In this document: positions 35,701-40,816 of the stretch, piece after piece
Position numbering within the stretch: position 1 is the first letter of the stretch
How the letters are laid out: every line of letters starts with the position of its first letter
Assembly (NCBI GenBank): GCA_900608495.1
Contig: UWYT01000045.1
Location: 1-40,816, forward strand
DNA: 40,816 bases
Reading direction: 5' to 3'
DNA from: Olavius algarvensis spirochete endosymbiont
GTDB taxonomy: Bacteria > Spirochaetota > Spirochaetia > DSM-2461
Position numbers and translations under genes: made by a program
The notes under the pieces: model-generated
The model's database searches: none
What the model was told of the DNA's origin: nothing
Seen by the model: the letters and a program-made list of their open reading frames with translations, nothing else

Positions 35701-37287
35701 AAGATTCTCCCTGTAGGGATCGATTGGCGGATTGGTTACCTGGGCGAAATGCTGGCGAAAAAAATCGTAGAGCAATACGGGTGTTTGAGACAGCACCGGA
35801 GGGGGACTGTCGTTGCCCATCGAACCTACGGGTTCCTGTCCGTTAACGGCCATAGGTACAATTATTCTCTGGATATCCTCATAGGAATAACCAAAGGCTC
35901 TCAATGTGTGCTGCAGGCTTTCAGGATTGTATTTTGTATCTCTGGGAGTCTCCAACAAGCCGGCTAGTTCGATTTTTTCTTCGCTCAACCATCGGCGATA
36001 TGGGCTTCTACGACTGATACGGCTCTTCACCTCGTTATCATGGACTATGCGGCTTGCCATAGTGTCCACAACAAAGATTTTCCCCGGGGCTAGACGACCC
36101 TTTTTCAATACATTGCCCGGCTCCACGTCGATAACCCCGGTTTCGGAAGCCATAATTACCATGCCGTCCTTGGTTACTGTGTATCGGCCAGGCCTTAATC
36201 CATTGCGATCCAGAGTTGCGCCGATACGAGTTCCATTGGTAAAAGCTATTGCCGCAGGTCCGTCCCAGGGCTCCATTATGGCCGCATGATATTCATAGAA
36301 CGCCCGCTTATCCTCGGACATATGGTATTTGCTTCCGAAGGCCTCGGGAATCATCATCATCATGGAATGCTCCATTGTCCTACCTGATTGGGTAAGAAGT
36401 TCGAATACGTTGTCAAATATCTCCGAATCGCTGGACTCCGGGTTTGCAATCGGAAACAATTCCTGCAACTCGTCGCCGAAGAATTCCGATGATAAGCTGG
36501 TTTCTCTGGCATACATTGTGTTCAAGTTTCGCCTCAAAGTGTTGATTTCACCATTATGGGCGATATACCTAAACGGTTGTGCCAGAGGCCAGGATGGAAA
36601 GGTGTTTGTACTATACCGTTGATGAACCATGGCCAAGGCGCTCACCACATCCTCATTTTGCAGATCGAGATAGAAGGTTAGAAACTGTGATCCTACAAAC
36701 ATCCCCTTATACACTATTGTTTTTGAGGAAAGAGAGCAGAGATAGTACTGCTCGGTTTCATAGCCCATGCCCAAACCGGCATTCGCCAGACGTTTTCTTA
36801 GTACGTAAAGAGATCGTTCAAGTGAGTCTCCCACCAGGTTTTTCTTCTTCACGAAAAACTGATTAATGTATGGCATCGATTTCCGTGAAAGCTCGCCAAG
36901 ACAGCCAGGGTTCGTGGGAACCTCTCTCCAACCCAGGAACTCCCAGCCTTTATCGAGGCATACCGACTCGGTTACTTCAACGGCTTTATGGCGTTCCTTT
37001 TCATCTCGAGGAAGAAAAATCATTCCAACTCCATATTCACCTTCCGAAGGTAGTTCGAAAGAGGCAGCCGCCTGTAAAAACTTATGGGGTGTCTGGAGTA
37101 GCATTCCGGCCCCATCTCCAGTTTTCAAATCAGCGCTCACAGCTCCACGATGACTCAAATTGCAGAGTATCTGTACACCCTTCTCTACAATATCATGACT
37201 TCTCAGACCGTTTATCCGAACGATAAACCCAACACCACAGGCATCGTGTTCCTGTGTGGAACAATAAAGACCGCGAGTTCTTATCAA
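32761..37287 (-). CDS. gltB: Glutamate synthase large subunit
   Basis: A 1508-residue enzyme that converts glutamine and 2-oxoglutarate to two glutamates. The catalytic N-terminal nucleophile is Cys17 in EHDACGVGFIV, so a 16-residue propeptide must be removed. The glutamine amidotransferase domain is followed by the FMN-binding synthase domain (VSVKLVSEVGVGTIAAGVAK, ISGCDGGTGASPLSS) and the 3Fe-4S cysteines in CHTNTCPVG near residue 1125. The C-terminal GXGXG beta-helix repeats follow. The start is TTG with AAGGAG seven bases upstream. A strong promoter and a palindrome of NrpR-operator geometry lie upstream, and gltD follows in overlap. Confidence 0.97.
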   Translation of the reverse strand: MIRTRGLYCSTQEHDACGVGFIVRINGLRSHDIVEKGVQILCNLSHRGAVSADLKTGDGAGMLLQTPHKFLQAAASFELPSEGEYGVGMIFLPRDEKERHKAVEVTESVCLDKGWEFLGWREVPTNPGCLGELSRKSMPYINQFFVKKKNLVGDSLERSLYVLRKRLANAGLGMGYETEQYYLCSLSSKTIVYKGMFVGSQFLTFYLDLQNEDVVSALAMVHQRYSTNTFPSWPLAQPFRYIAHNGEINTLRRNLNTMYARETSLSSEFFGDELQELFPIANPESSDSEIFDNVFELLTQSGRTMEHSMMMMIPEAFGSKYHMSEDKRAFYEYHAAIMEPWDGPAAIAFTNGTRIGATLDRNGLRPGRYTVTKDGMVIMASETGVIDVEPGNVLKKGRLAPGKIFVVDTMASRIVHDNEVKSRISRRSPYRRWLSEEKIELAGLLETPRDTKYNPESLQHTLRAFGYSYEDIQRIIVPMAVNGQEPVGSMGNDSPPPVLSQTPVLLYDFFRQHFAQVTNPPIDPYRENLVMSLMSFIGWERNLLAETPQHCRQLKLAHPVLTNDDIRYLREVELENFRVRTVSLLFPSKGSAGRMEKALAKLCTSVEKEIDGGASLVILSDRNLDETNMAIPALLAVSAIHHYLIRGGKRHLAGLLLESGEVREVHHFATLIGYGCSGINPYLVFESLSEIRDMGYLPKNLSLQHAMENYITAIKKGLLKVMSKMGISTLRSYRGAQIFEAVGLSEELVEKYFTGTYSRIGGLSLLDIERDAQLRHSQSWAPDDVYNYRLPAGGKYSTRVNTDRHLFDAEAVVTLHEAVRNSDFNTFRRFSEIVNSRARGLNTLRGLFKFKKGTRIRLSDVESAESIVKNFTTGAMSYGSISLETHETIAMAMNLLGARSNSGEGGEDERRYVAGPDGLDRMSHTKQVASGRFGVNAAYLANCEELQIKMAQGAKPGEGGQLPGHKVNQQIARVRITTPGVMLISPPPHHDIYSIEDLSQLIFDLKNANPNARVSVKLVSEVGVGTIAAGVAKGKADMVLISGCDGGTGASPLSSIKYAGTWWEIGLAETQQVLVMNKLRSRIRVQTDGQLKTGRDIAIAALLGAEEYGFGTASLVSLGCVMMRACHTNTCPVGITTQNSVLRNKFQGKPEHLANFMLFLAEELRLIMADLGFRRLDDMIGRVDMLMVDEAVEFYRARGLDFSKVLMPPEQVDGEPLRCTMSQELDMSLSLGSELVKASRPAIDHQTKVTMTRKIRNSNRTVGATLSYWVTKKYGSQGLPEDTIRMKFEGSAGQSFGAFLTKGISFHLIGESNDYFGKGLSGGRLILMPSHGSTFSGFRNIIAGNVCLFGATGGEAFINGTAGERFCVRNSGATAVVEGVGNHGCEYMTGGVVVVLGPTGVNFAAGMSGGIVYVYDENHLFDTRCNLEMVDVEPIVSDEDINKLRTLIERHVFYTDSLVGTRILASWDESLPSFVRVMPLEYRRALELIREQETQNTESVTITEEIFI

Positions 37288-37335
37288 TTACTATCTCCTT
37301 GAAATACTGAATTAGCGGCGGCACTCGCAGATTGC

Positions 37336-37349
37336 GGCAAGTAATTGCC
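37336..37349. promoter_or_regulatory. Candidate NrpR operator upstream of gltB
   Basis: A perfect inverted repeat GGCAA-GTAA-TTGCC, equivalently GGCA-N6-TGCC. Archaeal NrpR sites that I recall are GGAA-N6-TTCC (Methanococcus) and GGTA-N6-TACC (Methanosarcina). This one shares the outer GG/CC, the A/T and the six-base spacing. It spans the predicted gltB transcription start, and nrpR itself is 2.7 kb upstream on the same strand. Confidence 0.55.
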
Positions 37350-37353
37350 ATAA

Positions 37354-37382
37354 ATACTAAAAGGACGCAGGATGAATGTCAA
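37354..37382 (-). promoter_or_regulatory. Promoter of gltB-gltD
   Basis: On the minus strand, a perfect TTGACA (37382-37377), a 17-base spacer and TAGTAT (37359-37354). The predicted start of transcription is near 37346, giving a leader of about 60 bases that ends with the AAGGAG Shine-Dalgarno of gltB. Confidence 0.6.
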
Positions 37383-37499
37383 GAAAGCTGAGGTATATTA
37401 TTTTCCACTTAGCCAATCGATAAGTACAAGAACTAATTGATGGCCGATTAGTTACAATGGGCGAAAGTCGCTTTCATACCTACTCTGAAAACCCCGGAG

Positions 37500-39107
37500 T
37501 CATGTGCGCATCATATCCACTGCCGCGGCAATGAAATCTCGAAACAAGTAGCCAGTCTGCAGAGGGGTGGAGCTGAATTCCGGATGGAATTGAATACCGA
37601 CGGCCCAGGGATGATTGGGCCACTCCGCAGATTCAATCAGCTGTCCATCTGGTGTAAAGGCGGAAAAAATCAGTCCCGATTTCTCAAGCACCGTCCTGTA
37701 TCTGTTATTTACCTCGTAGCGGTGGCGATGGCGTTCAAAGATGCTCTTCTTACCGTAGGCGGCATATATCCGGCTACCCTCAACAGTCACTGATTCACCC
37801 CTGCCCAGGCGCATAGTCCCGCCATACTGCGTGATATCAACCTGATCTTCCAACAATACAATTACATTGTGAGGGCTATTCGGTTCGAACTCTCCACTGT
37901 CGGCATCTTTCAAACCAGCCACATTGCGAGCCCACTCGATTACCTGAATCTGCATCCCCAGGCAGATACCCAGAAAAGGAATCCGCTGTTCTCGCGCCAA
38001 ACGAGCGCTATCTATCATGCCGGATATACCTCTCTGGCCGAATCCTCCAGGTATAATAAGGCCATTTACTCCGGCAAGTGCTTTCTCTGTTTCCTCTGGC
38101 GAAGTCAAGTTCTCTGAATCAATTTTCCTAATTTTGATTCTGACGGCATTGAATATAGCCCCATGAATCAATGATTCATCAATCGATTTATAGGAGTCTT
38201 CCAAGTCGATGTACTTGCCAACCATGGCAATTTCCACGGTTTCCTTAGCATTTTTCCAGGTGTCGGAAACTCTCTGCCAATTGCCAAAAGTATCCTTGCT
38301 GCAATCTAATGAAAGCCGTTCACATACTATCTTATCCAGTCCCTGAGCCCTATATATAATCGGGATATCATAAATTATTGTGCTTACATCATGAGCAGAG
38401 AAGACACATTCGTAATCGACATTGGTGAAGCTGGCAATTTTATGTTTCATGTCATCGCTCATCTCAGTTGCAATACGGCAGAGAAGAATATCTGGCTGAA
38501 TACCTATTTCCCGCAAGGCTTTAACCGAATGTTGAGTGGGTTTGGTTTTAAGTTCGCCACCAGATACAGTTGGAATTAACGATACATGCACGCTAAGCGC
38601 ATTGCGTCGCGAGCTTTCTTGAATAATCTGTCTGACTGCCTCTAGAAATGGTATTGATTCAATGTCTCCAACTGTGCCTCCGATTTCCACAATAGTGACA
38701 TCGGTGTTCTTTTTCTCACCAAGCAGATATATTCTTCGTTTGATTTCATCAGTGATATGCGGAACTACCTGGACGCATTTTCCAAGATAATCTCCCTTTC
38801 GTTCTTTCCGAATTACTTCCTGATATATCTGGCCGGTAGTAATAGAATTCGCGGCGTAGAGGGGGGATTTAGTAAATCTGGCGTAGTTGCCCAAATCAAG
38901 ATCTGTTTCAGCGCCATCGTCGGTTACAAACACTTCGCCATGCTGGAAGGGACTCATAGTTCCCGCATCAACATTGAGATAGGGATCTATCTTCACCATG
39001 CAAACAGACAGACCGCGACTCTCGAGTAGACTCCCAAGGGAAGATGCCGCCACGCCTTTTCCGAGACTGGAGCATACTCCACCAGTAACAAATATGTATT
39101 TCCTCAT
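37500..39107 (-). CDS. pyrG: CTP synthase
   Basis: A 535-residue enzyme that aminates UTP to CTP using glutamine. The synthetase domain begins KYIFVTGGVCSSLGKGVAAS (P-loop) and continues MVKIDPYLNVDAGTMSPFQH with the UTP and metal residues. The C-terminal glutamine amidotransferase domain has the nucleophile cysteine in FLGICLGMQ near residue 380 and the His-Glu pair in IQFHPEFSST near residue 512. Length is normal. The ATG follows nrpR by 46 bases and has no conventional Shine-Dalgarno. Either a leaderless promoter (39116-39145) or a five-to-six-codon leader starting at 39128 may drive it. Confidence 0.97.
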   Translation of the reverse strand: MRKYIFVTGGVCSSLGKGVAASSLGSLLESRGLSVCMVKIDPYLNVDAGTMSPFQHGEVFVTDDGAETDLDLGNYARFTKSPLYAANSITTGQIYQEVIRKERKGDYLGKCVQVVPHITDEIKRRIYLLGEKKNTDVTIVEIGGTVGDIESIPFLEAVRQIIQESSRRNALSVHVSLIPTVSGGELKTKPTQHSVKALREIGIQPDILLCRIATEMSDDMKHKIASFTNVDYECVFSAHDVSTIIYDIPIIYRAQGLDKIVCERLSLDCSKDTFGNWQRVSDTWKNAKETVEIAMVGKYIDLEDSYKSIDESLIHGAIFNAVRIKIRKIDSENLTSPEETEKALAGVNGLIIPGGFGQRGISGMIDSARLAREQRIPFLGICLGMQIQVIEWARNVAGLKDADSGEFEPNSPHNVIVLLEDQVDITQYGGTMRLGRGESVTVEGSRIYAAYGKKSIFERHRHRYEVNNRYRTVLEKSGLIFSAFTPDGQLIESAEWPNHPWAVGIQFHPEFSSTPLQTGYLFRDFIAAAVDMMRT

Positions 39108-39115
39108 GGGATTTC

Positions 39116-39145
39116 ATTATTCATCTCTCCCACTTCGAAGGTCAA
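39116..39145 (-). promoter_or_regulatory. Candidate promoter of pyrG
   Basis: On the minus strand, TTGACC (39145-39140), an 18-base spacer and AATAAT (39121-39116), ending eight bases before the pyrG ATG. The spacer also holds GGGAGAG followed by a short ATG frame (MNNEIP, stop) whose TGA overlaps the pyrG ATG. Confidence 0.4.
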
Positions 39146-39153
39146 CGTTGCAG

Positions 39154-40167
39154 TTATTTTTTCAATTGAGATAAACGTTTTGTCAGCTCTTCGTAGTGAA
39201 ACAACTTCGAATAATCAATTAAGCCCGATAGCGCGCTTGATTCTATTGGAATCCCCTTTTCCCCAAGGGGTGCGGTTGCGTTGAGCCCGCCGGCAATCAC
39301 TAGTCCGACGCGCTTGTCGCCCACTGGGATTCCAAGCAGGGATTGACTTGGATAGCCAAGTTTCAAGAATCCTCCAAGCCCGCGACTCTTAAGCAGCGAA
39401 TCTATTTCAATTGTTTTCTCGCGGGCGGCTATGGGAATCTCTCTAAAACTGGCCCCTATCTGCCCTTCCCCGTTAATACAGGCCGAAAGTATGCTTGTCA
39501 TCCCACTGGATATGTAGATTTCAAGTGGGTCTAGACTGGTGCCGTCGTAGTGGATTATTGCAGTAAACCGGCTGGGTGCGCCATTGATAATTTCCAGTAG
39601 TCCGCCGAAGATGCTTCTAATCGGTATGCCCGCTTTTATTAGTGCGCCATTGAGGGTTATCGCACATACAGTTCCAATACCGATTTTCCCCTGCGTTACG
39701 AAACAGTCACCAATCCTCTCACCCTCGTCGAAGAGACACATCAGGGTGCCATGGGCTAGGCCGGATGAAAAGACAGGGGACACGGAATCCGAAATAACAT
39801 CTCTATAGTGTTTATCGATAGTCGAGAAGTTGATCAGAACAGTGCCTTGAGCGCTGGAAGGATCAAAGTTCATCTTGCAGGTCATTTCATCTATTTTTGC
39901 GGAGAGATAGCCAACTTGATGGTAAACGTGTGCCTTAGTGAGTTCCTCGCGACCCCTGGTGGTTAGAAATCGCCCTTTCTTTTCTTTGTACTCAGTCAGG
40001 CCGTGACTATCGAGTACTTGCAAATGAAATCGAACTGTTCTCTCACTGATTTCAATTCCCTTGGATAGTAGTTGTTCGTGAATCTTTCCGCTGGACAGTG
40101 GAAATTCGGACTCTCTCAGAGTTTTCATTATCAGTAAACGCTTGTGCTCTACCTCACTGTTCATCAC
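39154..40167 (-). CDS. nrpR: NrpR-type nitrogen regulator (HTH plus one NrpR regulatory domain)
   Basis: About 337 residues. The N-terminal 80 residues form a winged helix (KTLRESEFPLSSGKIHEQLL, ISERTVRFHLQVLDSHGL). One NrpR regulatory domain (DUF128) follows, with GTVCAITLNGALIKAGIPI, FGGLLEI, VGLVIAGGLNATAPL and the final SSALSGLIDYSKLFHYEEL. In methanogens NrpR represses nitrogen-assimilation genes and is released by 2-oxoglutarate. The start is GTG 40167 or ATG 40164. A TTGACA-N17-TAAGCT promoter ends five bases before the GTG. The gltBD genes and a matching palindrome lie downstream, so glutamate synthase is the natural target. It has one regulatory domain, unlike the two-domain methanococcal protein. 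Confidence 0.88.
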   Translation of the reverse strand: MMNSEVEHKRLLIMKTLRESEFPLSSGKIHEQLLSKGIEISERTVRFHLQVLDSHGLTEYKEKKGRFLTTRGREELTKAHVYHQVGYLSAKIDEMTCKMNFDPSSAQGTVLINFSTIDKHYRDVISDSVSPVFSSGLAHGTLMCLFDEGERIGDCFVTQGKIGIGTVCAITLNGALIKAGIPIRSIFGGLLEIINGAPSRFTAIIHYDGTSLDPLEIYISSGMTSILSACINGEGQIGASFREIPIAAREKTIEIDSLLKSRGLGGFLKLGYPSQSLLGIPVGDKRVGLVIAGGLNATAPLGEKGIPIESSALSGLIDYSKLFHYEELTKRLSQLKK

Positions 40168-40172
40168 CAGAA

Positions 40173-40201
40173 AGCTTAACTGGCCATTTATTCATTGTCA
40201 A
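40173..40201 (-). promoter_or_regulatory. Promoter of nrpR
   Basis: On the minus strand, a perfect TTGACA (40201-40196), a 17-base spacer and TAAGCT (40178-40173), ending five bases before the GTG start. A leaderless transcript is predicted. No GGCA-N6-TGCC palindrome is seen here, so autoregulation is not indicated. Confidence 0.5.
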
Positions 40202-40365
40202 TTTCCGCTTCCGGACGCTGGGGGTCGAGTACAATGTGAGTCAGTGGATTTTGCCTGAAAATTCTTCACCAACCTCTTCTTTTCCCAACAATTAAGACCT
40301 AAAACCTGTCCTCAACTCTCATCTGTTTCAACCTGAATCGGTCATGGCTTTGCCACGTAGACTTT

Positions 40366-40401
40366 GTGTCTTGATGTCAGAAGTAAAGGAAGACACATCA
40401 A
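40366..40401. repeat. Two interleaved inverted repeats in the nrpR upstream gap
   Basis: In the 339-base gap 40168-40506, GTGTCTT (40366-40372) pairs with AAGACAC (40390-40396), and TTGATGT (40371-40377) pairs with ACATCAA (40395-40401). Both loops are 17 bases and the arms overlap, so the two hairpins exclude each other. No T-run follows. The rest of the gap, apart from the nrpR promoter, shows nothing I can name. Confidence 0.4.
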
Positions 40402-40506
40402 TCCTTATGTTCAAACTGGATTCCCGGTTCCAAAGGTTTTTTATCTTCCATCCACTTCAAATTAGAAAAAGGCGGAGTTATGCACCGCAGTTCGTATTCA
40501 ATCGGT

Positions 40507-40816
40507 TTAATACCAGGGATTAACCGTGCCATAGATGTATTCCCCATTTACCACAGCGATAATTCTAGACCCATCAGGAAGCATTGCAATGGAATCCCAG
40601 TTCCTATTTCCCGCAATTGTAGAATTGATATCGCTCTGGTCCATCCAAGTAGCTCCCGAATCAGTTGAGGTATACAGATGGCCTCTCCACGCACCTGCGG
40701 TCAGTTTGGATCCATCGGAAGACATCGCAATTGTATTCCAGTTCTTGTCCCCCGCAATTGTTGAATCGGAAATACTGCGATCTGTCCAGGTGACTCCCGA
40801 ATCAGTGGAAGTATAC
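40507..40816 (-). CDS. C-terminal end of a BNR/sialidase-like repeat protein (partial)
   Basis: The frame is open to the window edge, so only the last 102 or so residues are present. They contain two copies of a repeat of about 47 residues. Each starts YTSTDSG(V/A)TW and continues with STIAG, NW, IAM and DGS. The first copy has TDRSISDSTIAGDKNWNTIA and the second MDQSDINSTIAGNRNWDSIA. This is the BNR (bacterial neuraminidase) or photosystem-stability-like beta-propeller pattern, usually found in secreted or surface proteins. The protein ends YIYGTVNPWY. The number of repeats and any signal peptide lie outside the window. Confidence 0.75.
   Translation of the reverse strand, partial: YTSTDSGVTWTDRSISDSTIAGDKNWNTIAMSSDGSKLTAGAWRGHLYTSTDSGATWMDQSDINSTIAGNRNWDSIAMLPDGSRIIAVVNGEYIYGTVNPWY

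Noticed and set aside
32761-37287. Several long plus-strand frames within gltB
   Set aside because: All are antisense to an intact, conserved enzyme and lack start signals.
37463-37475. GAAAG-TCG-CTTTC inverted repeat downstream of pyrG as a terminator
   Set aside because: The stem is only five bases with a three-base loop and no T-run on either strand.

Overview
This 40.8 kb window is a bacterial chromosomal segment dominated by housekeeping genes. It contains no rRNA, tRNA, CRISPR array, insertion sequence or phage gene that I can see. The best lineage guess is an uncultured spirochaete (Spirochaetota). The grounds are the short ParE/ParC pair, the AMP-binding acyl-CoA synthetase type, a DUF2225 protein, a DUF6675-like secreted protein, a bacterial single-chain NrpR, a 29-residue basic protein of a kind I associate with Bacteroidota and spirochaetes, and an archaeal-type AspRS. 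This assignment comes from remembered family distributions, not from a marker-gene tree.

Layout. 1-5.5 kb: a flavin reductase preceded by a decayed ArsR regulator, a secreted DUF6675-like protein, then rightward genes for APS kinase, a cysteine desulfurase and an unrecognised secreted protein. 5.5-12.5 kb: a tight leftward run folP-cdaA-cdaR-DUF2225-truA-udg-priA with overlapping or near-touching genes, covering folate, c-di-AMP, tRNA modification, DNA repair and replication restart. 12.5-20 kb: acyl-CoA synthetase, a small membrane protein, a gene remnant, then parE/parC with an unexplained open frame between them. 20-26.8 kb: dCMP deaminase, a tiny basic protein gene, miaA and rpoZ, a pteridine-reductase-like SDR, about 1.1 kb of decayed sequence including an NHL-repeat remnant, folB, asnS and a nucleotidyltransferase. 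26.8-40.2 kb: a leftward block nrpR, pyrG, gltB-gltD, gatC-gatA-gatB-aspS. The right edge holds the C-terminal end of a repeat (BNR/sialidase-like) protein.

How the genes fit together. The right third centres on glutamine and glutamate. NrpR is a 2-oxoglutarate-responsive repressor in archaea. GltBD makes glutamate from glutamine, while PyrG and GatCAB consume glutamine. A perfect GGCA-N6-TGCC palindrome sits across the predicted gltB transcription start and has the geometry of archaeal NrpR operators, giving a testable NrpR-gltBD circuit. The AspRS carries the two residues I recall as marking non-discriminating archaeal enzymes and lies directly behind gatCAB, although a separate AsnRS is also encoded. 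That is the Deinococcus/Thermus arrangement, in which Asp-tRNA(Asn) amidation supplies asparagine.

A second theme is promoter placement. At several genes (nrpR, pyrG, gatC, rpoZ, asnS, the cysteine desulfurase and, more weakly, folP and the nucleotidyltransferase) a sigma-70-like -10 box lies only 5-10 nt before the start codon and no Shine-Dalgarno is visible. This suggests leaderless mRNAs. Genes inside operons generally do have Shine-Dalgarno sequences or overlap the preceding stop codon.
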